64,000 nucleotides of DNA, taken from DYRB01 sp963709645 (GTDB lineage: Bacteria > Pseudomonadota > Gammaproteobacteria > Chromatiales > Chromatiaceae). Each line of letters opens with the position of its first letter. Within the stretch, counting starts at the first letter, position 1. The DNA is taken from positions 62,001 through 126,000 of the forward strand of contig CAVPXP010000017.1 in the NCBI GenBank assembly GCA_963709645.1, written 5' to 3'. The translations under genes and the position numbers were made by a program. The notes beneath the pieces are model-generated. The model did not search any database, had not been told where the DNA came from, and saw only the letters and a list, made by a program, of their open reading frames with translations. Shown here in pieces: positions 33,638-43,957 of this stretch.

Positions 33638-36600
33638 AGACGAATCGGTCAATGTCTCCAGAGTCACGATCTTGGGCGGCCGCGATGACGGAGCTCCATA
33701 GGCGATACAAGGCCGAGTAGTCCGCCTCCCCGATGACAGTCTTAATTCGATTCTGCTCTTCGCGATCCAGCGCAACGACGTCCTTGGCCCTTTGTTCTGC
33801 GAGCAAGACCGCCAGCCCCTTGCGCCCGAGGCCGATACCCCGCAAGTGGTCGCGAACGCGGAAATAGGCCAGCACGCGTTTGCCACCGGTGGCATCGACC
33901 AGGGCAAAGGCGAAGGGGAACGCGAACTCCGTTCGATCCTCTTCCCCGAACGGGTTGATCACCTGCAACGAGAGCTGAATGACGGACAGGGATCGCTTCC
34001 GACGAGGCCAAAACGCACCCACGATCTTGTGGACGTGATCCGTCTCAAGGAAGTTGAGGCCCCCCCTTTCGTCCATTTCAGCAAGCCTCACAGGCTCTCC
34101 GCAGCTGATCTGCCCCACGGCCAAGTCGAGCCGACGCCGACAGAAGCGCTGAAATCTGGCACCGTACATGCTCGCCGATATGGCCCAGGTCACACGCAGC
34201 ATCCCGGCCCAGGACCAGTGTCGGAACAGGTTCATCCAGCCGCGGCTGTCCGGGTGAGTGAACTGCTCCTCCAGGTTGAGATCGTGGTACACGTTCTCCA
34301 TGATCTGGAGCAGGGAGTTGCACAGGTAGAACCCTGCCCGGACCTCCCATACATGGCTTGGCAGCATCGTCGGGGTCGGAGCCGGACCCGGCGCACCAAC
34401 CTGCGCCCCATCCGTCAGGTGCCACCATTCCGGATAGATCTGCCCGTCTAGGAACCGGAGGTCGGGGTCCTTGCGAATCCGCTCGAAGATCGCCTCAACC
34501 GCTTGCCCGTGTTTGGAGAAGGATGCCTGGATCTGCGGGCTGGCGGGATACCAGCGTTCGCTGAGCGCAGTGAAGATCTCCTCCAGATCAGCATCCCACT
34601 CACTGGTCGGAACACCCTGCTCGCCGATGGCGTCCGCGAGTGCCGAACCCATCGTGTGGAAACCGAGCTTACGGTAACTCTCAAACTGGGACTCGCTGTA
34701 CCACTGGTCAGACGTTGCCTGATGCGGAAACGCCGCGTGCTCCAAAGCGTACTGCAGGATGTCCGTCGGCTCGCTGCCGGTGAGCGATGCCTTCACGTAA
34801 AACAGAAAGCCGGGGCGCGCATTCTTGTCCACCTGCTCATAGTGGATGCGGCCCACCGCGCAGTGGGCGTTGCTTCGGCCGGACTGCGCATCGGGCCGGA
34901 TGCCGCGGGGGTCGATGTCGATACCGATTCCGAGGTCGATCTGACACTTGCGAATGGCGTTGCCCAGATCCTCGAAGCCGTACTTCGGGTCGCATCCGGC
35001 ATCGCAGGCGATGATGTAGCGGCAACGGCGGCGCACCAGCTCGTAGATCCCGAGATTCTCGAAGTGACCGCCGTCGCTCAGGTACACGTAGGGCGACTCA
35101 TCGCTGGTCATCCCCGCCAGCTCCTGAAGCAGCAGGAACAGGGAGAACCTGGGACCGGGCCGCTGCCACTGCTGGGCATACCGCGGATTCTGCAGCCACC
35201 ACCCGAGCCGCACGTTGAACACGGTCATGAGAAAGGCGCTGGCGGCGGTCGTTTGGTAACCGGCATTCGGGCTCGCCGCCGCCCCGGAGACCGCGATCGG
35301 CAGGCCCAATGAGATCCACTTGTCGTCGCTGCGCACGTAGTCTTGGGTGCGCTGGTAGCCCGCGAGCAACCTCCCGTCGGGCTCCTGGATTTCGTAGCCG
35401 CAATACATCGGGGTGAAGGAGAACGAGGCCGCCTTGCGCTCCTGCCAGGCAAGATTGCGCGACGACGTGATGTTCAGCGCCGTGTTGACGATCGGGAACG
35501 GCCTCTGGGCCAGTACCGGCGTAGCCGCATCGGCATGCCCTCCCATTCCCTGGATCAGGTCTCCGAACCTCGGAGCGTCTGTCGGATCCAGCCCGGTCAG
35601 CGGATGTGGGCGCCGCCCGAGGTTGCTCGCGCCCATGTAGCAGCGTTCGATGCGGTTACGGTAGAACATGCTGAGGCCGAACACGTTGACGTCCACGCGC
35701 CAGCTCAGCAGGATCGCCACCGCAATCAATCCGAACGCCGCCGCCAGCAACTCCACGCCGTGCCCTCGGACTGCCGATGCGCTCCTCTGGACGTATCCTT
35801 GCAGGCATCTGTACGTTGGGAGTCGGGCATCGTACAAACTGCCCGTCGCGGCGCCGCTTTCGGACTGGATATCGACATGGTAGGCAGGTTGCCGGGGTGC
35901 GGGCTCGCACACGAGGTCCCTCGGCGGACCTTCTTCCGGAGACCACTGCCACCAGATGGCGCGGTACACGCCGTAGGACACCACCAGCAGAATACCCAGC
36001 ACGAAGACGAAGGGAGCGATGCGCGCTGCGACCTTCGACGCCTTTCGGCCTCCCCCGCCCGTCGATGTGCCGGATCCGGCCAGTACCCCTGCCATCGTGG
36101 TCAGGACCCAGGTGATGCCGCCCAGCGCGGCGACCCAGTTGTCCACCAGCATCAGGACCAGAGGGCCGAAGAGTGAAGCGCTCGTGAACACCAGCCAGCC
36201 CACACCGAAACGCATCTGGTGCGCGCCATGGCTGCTCCAAAGCTCGCGCCCCGCCTCGCGCAGACCGCGGCCCGTGAGGCCGAGATGGACCGTTACGGTG
36301 AAAAGGATGGCACCCAGCATGACCAGGGGGCCGAGCGTGACCGCAGAAAGCGGGCTCGCGAGCCGACCGTCAGACCCCTCGACGAGCCACGCCCAAAGCC
36401 ACACCATGCCGCCGAGTCCCGCCCCCGCGACCAGTGCCCAAATGGGCCGAAAGAGCCACAGCTTGCCCGGGTCGGTCTCAGGAACCCGCTTTTCCAGCTG
36501 GTATGCCGCGATCCACCAGCCGCTGGAAGTGCCAAGGCCATAGGCGCCTGCTAGAAGAAGCCACCCCCATCCCAGCAGCTCAGGCTTGTGGGTAACCGAC

Positions 36601-37475
36601 ATGCCGGCGACGACGGCCGCCGCCGAGAATGACGCAAACAAGATCCAGTAGAGACGCCGAGCCTTGGCATCCGCTTCGGCCGAAGGGGCTTCGGCCCGAC
36701 GCCCGAGATCTGCACGGAGCGTCTCGTAACCTGCCAGAAAGGAGCCGACGAGGAGTAGCAGCGCGGCCGCCCAGGGCCCAACCCTGATCCAGCCGCCGCT
36801 GAGCTCGGATAAAAAGGCGGCAAGGAACCAAGGCACTACCAGCAGCGACGCGCCGAAAGCCACCAGGATGACCTGGTTGAGCAGCAGATTGCGCAAGTAG
36901 GTCGCGACCCCCGTCAGGGTGTCGATACTGAGGGCGCCAACGCGCGGGGTCAGGTAATTACTGAACTCCCGCAACCAGCGCACCTGATGGGGCTCCGGAG
37001 ATCCTGCCGAACCCTGCCCGCTCGTCGCGCCCTCGCGAAGGCGGTCTTCCACGCCGAGCACACCTCGGCGGACGCGCTTGGCCTCGTCCCCGACCTGCCG
37101 GTGCACCCAGGAAGAAAGCCAGCCGCCGATGTAGCCGCCGCCGGAGACCGTGGACAGGTAGTCGACGCGGTGAAGCAGCCTCAGCGCCGCAAGGCGCTGG
37201 ATCACGCCAAGGTTGAAGGTTGCGCTGCGGATGCCACCGCCGGAAAAAGCGAGCCCGAGCAAGTTGTTGTCGTGCGCGCGGTCAAGCCCACCCTTGCGCG
37301 GTCCTTGGCCCCCGCCCGCCGCCGCGTCTTCCGGGATCTTGAGATCCACCCCGACCGCCGTCGCGCGATCGGCCTTCAGGCAATATCGAGCCCACTCGAC
37401 CGCTTCGAGCTCATGCTCCAGTTGAACTTCAAAGGTTGTGGCTGCCTGAACCGGTTCTTCGTGTGCCGACGACAT
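33636..37475 (-). CDS. Giant membrane patatin-like phospholipase
   Basis: A 1279-residue protein. Patatin features: oxyanion loop SGGGIRSATFNLGV at about residue 78, nucleophile Ser in STVSGGGYIGGW at about 111, and the catalytic Asp in SDGGHFENLGIYEL near 800. A long insertion (about 200-600) between them holds roughly nine or ten membrane helices, so the acyl hydrolase is membrane-built, unlike ordinary 300-400-residue patatins. Such enzymes release fatty acids from lipids. A good ribosome site (GGGAGG) precedes the ATG at 37475; the longer frame to 37511 lacks one. Downstream genes encode catalase-family and peroxidase proteins, so its products may be their substrates. Confidence 0.85.
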   Translation of the reverse strand: MSSAHEEPVQAATTFEVQLEHELEAVEWARYCLKADRATAVGVDLKIPEDAAAGGGQGPRKGGLDRAHDNNLLGLAFSGGGIRSATFNLGVIQRLAALRLLHRVDYLSTVSGGGYIGGWLSSWVHRQVGDEAKRVRRGVLGVEDRLREGATSGQGSAGSPEPHQVRWLREFSNYLTPRVGALSIDTLTGVATYLRNLLLNQVILVAFGASLLVVPWFLAAFLSELSGGWIRVGPWAAALLLLVGSFLAGYETLRADLGRRAEAPSAEADAKARRLYWILFASFSAAAVVAGMSVTHKPELLGWGWLLLAGAYGLGTSSGWWIAAYQLEKRVPETDPGKLWLFRPIWALVAGAGLGGMVWLWAWLVEGSDGRLASPLSAVTLGPLVMLGAILFTVTVHLGLTGRGLREAGRELWSSHGAHQMRFGVGWLVFTSASLFGPLVLMLVDNWVAALGGITWVLTTMAGVLAGSGTSTGGGGRKASKVAARIAPFVFVLGILLVVSYGVYRAIWWQWSPEEGPPRDLVCEPAPRQPAYHVDIQSESGAATGSLYDARLPTYRCLQGYVQRSASAVRGHGVELLAAAFGLIAVAILLSWRVDVNVFGLSMFYRNRIERCYMGASNLGRRPHPLTGLDPTDAPRFGDLIQGMGGHADAATPVLAQRPFPIVNTALNITSSRNLAWQERKAASFSFTPMYCGYEIQEPDGRLLAGYQRTQDYVRSDDKWISLGLPIAVSGAAASPNAGYQTTAASAFLMTVFNVRLGWWLQNPRYAQQWQRPGPRFSLFLLLQELAGMTSDESPYVYLSDGGHFENLGIYELVRRRCRYIIACDAGCDPKYGFEDLGNAIRKCQIDLGIGIDIDPRGIRPDAQSGRSNAHCAVGRIHYEQVDKNARPGFLFYVKASLTGSEPTDILQYALEHAAFPHQATSDQWYSESQFESYRKLGFHTMGSALADAIGEQGVPTSEWDADLEEIFTALSERWYPASPQIQASFSKHGQAVEAIFERIRKDPDLRFLDGQIYPEWWHLTDGAQVGAPGPAPTPTMLPSHVWEVRAGFYLCNSLLQIMENVYHDLNLEEQFTHPDSRGWMNLFRHWSWAGMLRVTWAISASMYGARFQRFCRRRLDLAVGQISCGEPVRLAEMDERGGLNFLETDHVHKIVGAFWPRRKRSLSVIQLSLQVINPFGEEDRTEFAFPFAFALVDATGGKRVLAYFRVRDHLRGIGLGRKGLAVLLAEQRAKDVVALDREEQNRIKTVIGEADYSALYRLWSSVIAAAQDRDSGDIDRFV

Positions 37476-37524
37476 GTCAAACCTCCCTGGCCCGTCTTGA
37501 CGACGCTGCATGTATCAATGGCAA

Positions 37525-38766
37525 TCAATCAGCGTTTCCCTGATCAAAGACCTCGTCCCCATTGGGCTCATAGTGCGGCACCTTGTTCATGTCGTGCCGG
37601 AATTTGGACAGCTCCCAGTACATCCGCCGCCTGGCACGGCTCTGGTTGCCCAAGGGGCGATGCTCGGGGATGCAATGCCAGGGGTTGTACGAGAGGCGCC
37701 TGGCGAAGGCCATCTGGGCGGCGGAGTCGAACTTCTGCCGGGGGATGCGCAGGGTGGCGACGGACACCCGCGGAGACAGCCGCTCGGGCCACAGCACGGC
37801 GGCGTTTTCGATAGGCATGAGGTGCGGATCGGTCTGACGCTGAATGCGGAAGTCCAGCTCCACATCCCCCTCATCGAGCGCCGCAATCATCGCCTGACGC
37901 AGGTAGTCGTCCGGCGGGCGCAAAGGCAGCCGCGGGATTGGGGTCTTCTTCTTCGTCTTGGGCCACACCGAGTACTCCATCGCCTGCCCCTCGCCCAGGA
38001 GGTAGGGGACGCAGCTGAAGTAGGGGGCCTCGAAGGGACTCGACTGGGTCTTGGTCCAAAGGCCCTGCATGATCGCGTCAAGGATGTGCGGATGGCGCAG
38101 GTTGAGGAAATGGAAGACCGCGGCGTTCTTGAGGCTCCATTTCTGCAAGTGGGCGTTTGCCCGAGTGTCGGGCGTCACGAAGGTCGGCGTCGAGACGCCG
38201 AACATGTCCTGGGTGGACTGCTCTTCGTCCATGAGCTTGGAGCCTGGCACGCCCATCAGCTTGATGCTGATGCTCATGAAGCCCACGTCGTCGATGTCCG
38301 GCGTGACATAGGGCCCGGGGCCGGAGAATCGGACCCAGGCGCGGTAGCTGCGCGGCTCGGCGAAGATGCCGTGACGGAACTCCGGCGCCAGCCCCTCGTG
38401 GACGATGAACTCGGCGCGCACAATGCCCTGGGTCTTGGTGTTGCCGCCGCGCTCGAAGCCGCCCGGCTTCCACAACAATTTCATCTGCTGGGTGAAGCTG
38501 TCGACGATGGACTGGAGATAGGCCTCCTCGTCGGGGAGCGGGCGCTCCTCGGCCAGGGCCAGGCCCTCGTCCCGGCGTTGAATGTTGATGAGGAAGGTCG
38601 TCAGGCGCGCAACCGGGTCGCGCAGGACGGCATCGAAGGCCGGACGTATGAATGGGTCGATGCGCCGCTCCAGCTGGATCCCCTTCAGCAGGGCGTCGGC
38701 GAGCCAGTCCAGCAGGACGGAGCCCGTGTCGGCGGGCGGGACTGGGCGGCTGGTGTTCGAATCCAT
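37525..38766 (-). CDS. Catalase-family heme protein (catalase-like superfamily)
   Basis: 413 residues. The core RAEFIVHEGLAPEFRHGIFAEP, AWVRFSGPGPYVTPDIDDVGFMSISIKLMG and the C-terminal FARRLSYNPWHCIPEHRPLGNQSRARRRMYWELSKFRH place it among catalase-like proteins that include lipid-hydroperoxide enzymes such as catalase-related allene oxide synthases. The classical distal HAxG motif is altered (EFIVHEG), so true catalase activity is doubtful. No signal peptide. It sits 12 bases after the DyP gene and 49 before the patatin gene. Its last codons and stop coincide with a sequence resembling the MITE end (GGGAAACGCTGATT). Confidence 0.78.
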   Translation of the reverse strand: MDSNTSRPVPPADTGSVLLDWLADALLKGIQLERRIDPFIRPAFDAVLRDPVARLTTFLINIQRRDEGLALAEERPLPDEEAYLQSIVDSFTQQMKLLWKPGGFERGGNTKTQGIVRAEFIVHEGLAPEFRHGIFAEPRSYRAWVRFSGPGPYVTPDIDDVGFMSISIKLMGVPGSKLMDEEQSTQDMFGVSTPTFVTPDTRANAHLQKWSLKNAAVFHFLNLRHPHILDAIMQGLWTKTQSSPFEAPYFSCVPYLLGEGQAMEYSVWPKTKKKTPIPRLPLRPPDDYLRQAMIAALDEGDVELDFRIQRQTDPHLMPIENAAVLWPERLSPRVSVATLRIPRQKFDSAAQMAFARRLSYNPWHCIPEHRPLGNQSRARRRMYWELSKFRHDMNKVPHYEPNGDEVFDQGNAD

Positions 38767-38778
38767 GGTCGGCCTCTC

Positions 38779-40278
38779 TCAGGGCGCGCTGGCCAGATAG
38801 CGCAGGGCGCGAATGCCGGGCAGAAAGAAGTAGGCCCCGCCGCGCACGGTGACGAAGTGGGGAAGCCCGCACAGGTGCTCGTCGGGCCCGTCCGGGCGCG
38901 GTATCGAGAAGCGGTCACTGGGCTGGCCGTCGGGGCCGGGCTGCCGGTGCCCGAGCAGGGGGTCGCCCTCGCTCTGCAGCCCGTTGAATTTGGTTCCGAC
39001 CATCCACGCGTTCTGCACGAACTCGAACTGACGGCCGATGTTGGCGGCCAGGCAGATGAAATGCAGCCCGGATTCGCCGGTGACCGGCGCGTCGGCCAGG
39101 GCTTGATCCAAGGTCAGCGGCTCCCCGTATTCACGCCCTCGGCGCAACAGCCGGTGGAAGCGGGTGGAGGCGACCAAGTCCAGGGCGCGGGCCTGTGCAT
39201 CCAGGCCCAGGATGCGCTTCAGGCGCAACAGGACGCCGGTGCTGCCGGGGGGCAGGTCCGCGGTACGCGGATTGGCCCGGCGGATGTGGGCACCGAGGGG
39301 ACAGCGCAGACCTTTGGGATCAGACTCGTAGGTGAAGGCATTTGAATCCGGCTCGGCGCCGCCTCCCGTCCCGGTCCCTGGGGCGATCAAGGGTGCACCC
39401 TCTATGGTCCTGCCCACCATCACCTCGGCCCAGCGCCGGGCCAGGGCGCGATCGCCGCCCGCCTGATCCCGAAGATAATGCCAGAACCCCTGTACATCCT
39501 GGCTGAGCTGGCGCATCACCAGGTAGCTGCCGTTGCGCCCCAGGTCCAACTGGTCCGGCCGGTCCTCGGCACGGGGGAGCACGGCCTCAGGGTCGCGGCC
39601 GGGGTCGAGCAGGGGCCGATCGGTGTAGAGTCCGTACTCATTCGGGTAGCCCAGCAGAAACTCGCCGAGGCAGGTCAGGTTGTCGTAGTCGAGCCGGTCC
39701 CGATCCTCGACCGGCCGTCTGCGCCCCCAGTCGACGTCAGGCTGCGACAAGCCGTCAGCGAACCCGAACGGCTCGACGCCCTGCATGTCGGAGGCCGTCA
39801 GGCAGGCGAGCCGGTCGAAGCCCGCGTCGCACTGCGCCTCGATGACCTGGCGCCATCCGTCGAGGAGACCGGGCAGCGCGTAGAGGAGCAGCAGCAGGTG
39901 CGGGGCGCGCTCGCCCCGGCCCCATCGCCAGCCAGTCGGGTGGCTGGGGCCCAGGTCGCCCAGTCGGCGGATGCGGTCCTCGTCGCCAGCCATGCCACCG
40001 ACGAACTCTTCGGCGAATCCACTGATGATGTCGGCCGAAACGCCCAGGGCCCTCAGCCCCTCACCGGTGAAAGCCACCTGAAGCGCGGTCTGCGGGGGCT
40101 CGTCCGCCGTAACCGCACTCGCCACCGGCGCCTGGACCAACCAGGCGCGAGCCGCCGCGGCATTCTTGACCCGGAGCAGGAGGAAGCACGCCTCCCGGTG
40201 GTGCTTGTAACCAAACCGCACGATGCCCTGGACGTCGTCCAACTCCACCGGCCTCCCCCCGAGCTCCCGCGCGCTCAT
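38779..40278 (-). CDS. DyP-type peroxidase
   Basis: 499-residue dye-decolourising peroxidase. The catalytic GxxDG motif appears as GFADGLSQPDVD near residue 173, and the proximal heme His in CPLGAHIRRANPR near 330, followed by the usual RRGREYGEP and GLHFICLAANIGRQFEFVQ. No Tat signal is visible, so it is probably cytoplasmic or carried by a partner. The ATG at 40278 overlaps the previous gene's stop (ATGA). DyPs oxidise bulky substrates with H2O2; the GMC oxidoreductase upstream could supply it. Confidence 0.93.
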   Translation of the reverse strand: MSARELGGRPVELDDVQGIVRFGYKHHREACFLLLRVKNAAAARAWLVQAPVASAVTADEPPQTALQVAFTGEGLRALGVSADIISGFAEEFVGGMAGDEDRIRRLGDLGPSHPTGWRWGRGERAPHLLLLLYALPGLLDGWRQVIEAQCDAGFDRLACLTASDMQGVEPFGFADGLSQPDVDWGRRRPVEDRDRLDYDNLTCLGEFLLGYPNEYGLYTDRPLLDPGRDPEAVLPRAEDRPDQLDLGRNGSYLVMRQLSQDVQGFWHYLRDQAGGDRALARRWAEVMVGRTIEGAPLIAPGTGTGGGAEPDSNAFTYESDPKGLRCPLGAHIRRANPRTADLPPGSTGVLLRLKRILGLDAQARALDLVASTRFHRLLRRGREYGEPLTLDQALADAPVTGESGLHFICLAANIGRQFEFVQNAWMVGTKFNGLQSEGDPLLGHRQPGPDGQPSDRFSIPRPDGPDEHLCGLPHFVTVRGGAYFFLPGIRALRYLASAP

Positions 40279-41573
40279 AGGAGCCTCAACCAGGCCAGTG
40301 CCTGCGAATCGCTTAACTCGGACTGCTCCAGACCCTCGCGAATGCGATGGTTGCGTGCGAGGTCGACCAGGGTGAGTCCGGGGTAGGCCTTGTACCAGAC
40401 CTGGCTGGGGACCTGGTGCCCGCGCTGGTACTTCTTGAAACAGGGCTCGCGGCGCGCCCCACGCTTGACCAGCCAGTCGGTGCGGGGCCAGCCGACGCCG
40501 TTGCTGAAGATCAGGTTCAGACCCCAGGCGACCTTGTTGACGAAGTCGTCCATATAGGCCTCGTGGCTGCCGTCGTAGTTGCTGACGAACAGGACCCGCG
40601 AGCCGTCGTCGAGGACGACCCATCGAGCGAAGTGGATGGTCTGGACGCGCGCCAGGTAGCCTCGGGTGAAGATGTGCCGGCAGCCATAGTCGATCAGGAC
40701 CAGCAGGACCGCCACCAGCCAGCGCCGGAACAGGCCCGGCTTGACGGGCCCGATGGCGGTGAACTGGTTCGTGAGGTCACGGTCTTCCAGCCGCCGCAAC
40801 TCGGCCAGGGCCTGGGGGCTCGGGCCGGGGCAGATCTCCGGGTCGCTGGTCTCGAGCCGGCGGAGCTGGTAGATCAGCACCGGCAGCGAGACGATCACCA
40901 GCGGCAAGGTGACGAGCCCGATCAGCGGAATCGCGATGGCGTGGAGCAGCTTGGCCAGCGCCCACGCTGGCGGCGTGGCCTCGGGCGGGGTGAGGGACAG
41001 GCGTCCCGCCCGTACCTCGTTACCCACGTAGTCGATCAGCTCGCGCCGCCCGCGCTGGGCATCGCTCGCCGACGCGAGCGCCACGCGTGGCACATTGCTA
41101 GAGAGGGCCCGTTGCAGCGCACTCTCTTCGCGGACCTGGCGCACCGTCCGTCCGACCCAATTCACGTAGTTTGCCGACGCGGGCACACTGCGGGACAGCA
41201 TCCAGGGCAGCAGATCCCCCGCGGGATCGAAGCCCTCGCAGTGGCCGAACAGCCTGCGCAGGCCGTCGCCCGCCCGTTCGCACAGCTCGGCCAGTAGATC
41301 CCGGGCCGGACCGTCGCAGTCCGCGAGGAAGGCGAGCCGCGGCGTCAGCCGGGGCGGGGTCACCCCGTAGACCTTGAGATCCGCCATGTTGGCGTCGTCC
41401 AGCACCACCAGACGGGCGTAATGCAGCCGCTCGAAGCGGCCGAAGGGGAGGACCCCATTGTCCGGGTCCGCCAACCCTGGTGCGGAATTCATGGTGTCGA
41501 GCAGAGCGCGCAGATCGGCCTCACGGCCGTCCGCGATGGGAGCGATCACCAGGACCGGCGACTGCGGGGTCAC
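40275..41573 (-). CDS. Uncharacterised membrane protein with an internal duplication
   Basis: 432 residues. Two related segments flank a membrane part: FERLHYARLVVLDDANM...PRLAFLADCDGP near residues 45-90 and VQTIHFARWVVLDDGSRVLFVSNYDGSHEAYM near 305-345. Two to three hydrophobic helices lie between (about 205-235 and 282-298). The repeated beta strands recall half of a ferredoxin-like barrel as found in DyP and chlorite dismutase folds, but I cannot show homology. It overlaps the DyP gene, indicating a shared process. Confidence 0.6.
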   Translation of the reverse strand: MTPQSPVLVIAPIADGREADLRALLDTMNSAPGLADPDNGVLPFGRFERLHYARLVVLDDANMADLKVYGVTPPRLTPRLAFLADCDGPARDLLAELCERAGDGLRRLFGHCEGFDPAGDLLPWMLSRSVPASANYVNWVGRTVRQVREESALQRALSSNVPRVALASASDAQRGRRELIDYVGNEVRAGRLSLTPPEATPPAWALAKLLHAIAIPLIGLVTLPLVIVSLPVLIYQLRRLETSDPEICPGPSPQALAELRRLEDRDLTNQFTAIGPVKPGLFRRWLVAVLLVLIDYGCRHIFTRGYLARVQTIHFARWVVLDDGSRVLFVSNYDGSHEAYMDDFVNKVAWGLNLIFSNGVGWPRTDWLVKRGARREPCFKKYQRGHQVPSQVWYKAYPGLTLVDLARNHRIREGLEQSELSDSQALAWLRLL

Positions 41574-41577
41574 GGCG

Positions 41578-42009
41578 CTAGAACTGGAGGCAGAAGTCGA
41601 TCAGCCGGTCCTTGCCCCAGTAGACCTTGCCGAGGTACAGGCCGGGACCGATCAGCCGGATCTCGTCGCGAACCCTCTGAGCGACGATCGAGGTGTCCGA
41701 GTAGTCGAGCACGATGCACTCCTTGCCGTCCAGCCAGCTCGGCCCCTTGTAGACCTTGGCCACGATGGCCTCGATCCCGAACAGCAGAATACGGTTCTTC
41801 AGAAAGCCGTGCTGCGCATCGAAGACCTTGCCCTGCCAGGCGAAGTGGTTGACGACCCGGGCGATGTGCCCGGAATACCTGGTCCCGGGGGCGATGATGG
41901 CCGTACCCTCGGCCTCGCCATTGGGAATGTCTCCGGGCGGACTCGCCTTGAACAGCTCATCCAGTTGCTCTTGGGTCATATCCAGCAGTTGTTGCACGTC
42001 GTAGGCCAT
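41578..42009 (-). CDS. Uncharacterised small protein, possible lipocalin-like barrel
   Basis: 143 residues. N-terminal helix (DVQQLLDMTQEQLDELFKAS), then beta-rich sequence: GTAIIAPGTRYSGHIARVVNHF, WQGKVFDAQHGFLKNRILLFG, VYKGPSWLDGKECIVLDYSD and the ending GPGLYLGKVYWGKDRLIDFCLQF. The pattern (nine or ten strands, polar loops, final GLYLGxVYW) looks like a small ligand-binding barrel. No signal peptide. It starts at ATG 42009 (or 42015, two residues longer) between the GMC gene and the duplicated protein gene. Confidence 0.65.
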   Translation of the reverse strand: MAYDVQQLLDMTQEQLDELFKASPPGDIPNGEAEGTAIIAPGTRYSGHIARVVNHFAWQGKVFDAQHGFLKNRILLFGIEAIVAKVYKGPSWLDGKECIVLDYSDTSIVAQRVRDEIRLIGPGLYLGKVYWGKDRLIDFCLQF

Positions 42010-42083
42010 GGCCATCTCCCATTGTGTTTGTCTGCATGTGTCTGCTCGGCACGGGCCGCGTTTCCCGGCCACGCGTCAAAGCG

Positions 42084-43949
42084 TCATCGCGTCGGCCCCG
42101 CATCCGCCAGAAGCGCATCCGCCGCTTTCTCGCCGACCATGTAGACGGCGCTCGCCACGAAAAAACCCGGGATGCGCGGGAACACCGATGCGTCGACCAC
42201 ACGCAGCCCGCGCGTGCCGTGGACTCGGAAAGCGCTGTCGAGTACACCGCCTGCGTCGACCCGGCCGATGGGGCAGGAGCAGGAGGCATGGTGTCCCCAG
42301 GCCGTGTCGCGCACGTATTGGGCGAGGGCCTCGTCGCTCTGAACGGCGGGCCCCGGGGCTGTCTCCTCGGCGATGACCCCGCGAGCGATCAGGGGTGCCG
42401 TCATCCGGCGGACGAAACGGATGCCATCGACCACGGCGCCCAGGTCGCGACCCTGGGTATCGTCGCCCTCGTCGAAATAGCGGAAGTTCACCAAAGGCGT
42501 GTCCCGCGGGTCCGCCGACCGCAGGGTCACGGTGCCCGCACGGTTCGCGGTGTGGGCCTTGAGTACGGCCCAGGTGAGCGCGTCCTGATGATCTCGGATC
42601 AGCTTGGAGAACCCGTCGAAATAGCCCTCGAAGCGGGCCAGCAGGGCCATGCAGAAGATGTCCGGCTCAGCCCCGGCGGCAGGCGAGCGGCGGACCATGG
42701 CGACGGCGGCCCCATTGGATGTGTACATCCCCTCGCGCGACTCACTCCAACGGCGCCAAAGGGGATCGCCGCGGGCGAAGCGTGCGCCCTCCAGCACCTT
42801 CCAGGGCCGCTGCATGCGGTGGGTGACGGCCACCTCGTAACGGTCCTGGAGGTTGCGTCCGACGCCGGGGAGGTCGACCCGCACCGGGATGCCGTGCTCC
42901 CGCAATTGTTCTGCCGGGCCGATGCCGGAGAGCATGAGCAGCTGAGGCGCTGTTGAAGGCCCCGCCGCACAGGATCACCTCGCGCCGGGCGCGGACTTCC
43001 CGGCGCTCGCCGTCCGATCGGTTCGGCGCGGCGTGGGCGCGATAGAGGCGCTCGCCCTTGAGGTATTCGACCCCGCTGGCGGCACCTCGCTCGTCGAAGG
43101 TCACCCGCGCGGCCAGGGCATCGAGCTCGATATGCAGCCGATCCGGGTGCGCTGATGCGACCTGCAACAGCCGCTCGCGGGCCCCGACACGGCTGTGACC
43201 CCGGGTCGACATCGGTGTATAGCAAAGACCTTCGAAGCTGCGCCGCGGCCAGGTGCGGGCGCTGGGGTCACCGTCGGCTACGCAGCCAGCTCAGCACGCT
43301 GGCCAGGGGACGGGAGAGGCTGCGCGTGAAGGCGCGCGCGGTTCCGACCAGGGTATCGAGGAGGGCGTCGTCGGCCAGGGCATCGAAAGGGATGGAGATC
43401 TCCGTGTCGAGCCATCCGTCCCAGCCATGGCCGGTCGGGTCTATGCCCAGGCGACCCAGGGCACGCCAGAGCGGGCGGTAGCGGCAGGCCTCGAGCCGCC
43501 GCGCATAGCGGCGCATCCGCGGCGCCGCCCAGGAGCCGTCTCCGGTCGCCTGCGCGATACGGTCCCAGTCCGAGTCGTGGGGCAGCATGAAGATCATGGC
43601 ATTGTGCGCGGTGCAGCCGCCGAGGGCCGCGGCTCGCGGGTAGAACACGCCTCGCCCCGGCTCGTACTTGGGGTCTCGCGCCTGGCGTCCCTCGTCGGCG
43701 TAGTGGCGTACCTTGAACCCCCAACTCATGGCCGGGTTCTCGCACGCAAAGGCATGAAAAGCCGGGCACCTCGTAGTCGTCCGGCATCCGTTCGGCCGGA
43801 CTGGCGACCGGGTCGCCTCCTGCCTCCAGCAGGAAGACCCGCATGCCCGACTCCACGAGGCGCGCCGCCAGGGTGCCCCCGCCCGCTCCCGAGCCGACGA
43901 TGACATAGTCCCAGTCGAGTCTCTCGGGGCCGGCCATGGGCGGGCTCAT
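42084..43949 (-). pseudogene. GMC-family FAD oxidoreductase, three frameshifts
   Basis: FAD-dependent alcohol or sterol oxidase/dehydrogenase type. Start: DYVIVGSGAGGGTLAARLVE (FAD dinucleotide site). The frame shifts near 43757 (a TTTT run; resumes FHAFACENPAMSWGFK), near 43267 (resumes DPSARTWPRRSFEGLCYTP) and near 42945 (resumes QLLMLSGIGPAEQLREHGI). The C-terminal catalytic region is intact: TAWGHHASCSCPIGR and GLRVVDASVFPRIPGFFVASAVYMVGEKAADALL. Assembled, it is a normal-sized protein of about 620 residues. The diheme cytochrome gene just upstream is the natural electron acceptor or partner. Confidence 0.88.
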
Positions 43950-43957
43950 GCGCTCGG

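Noticed and set aside
38750..38770. GTTCGAATCC reminiscent of a tRNA T-loop
   Set aside because: It is the start of the catalase-like coding sequence and no cloverleaf can be formed around it.
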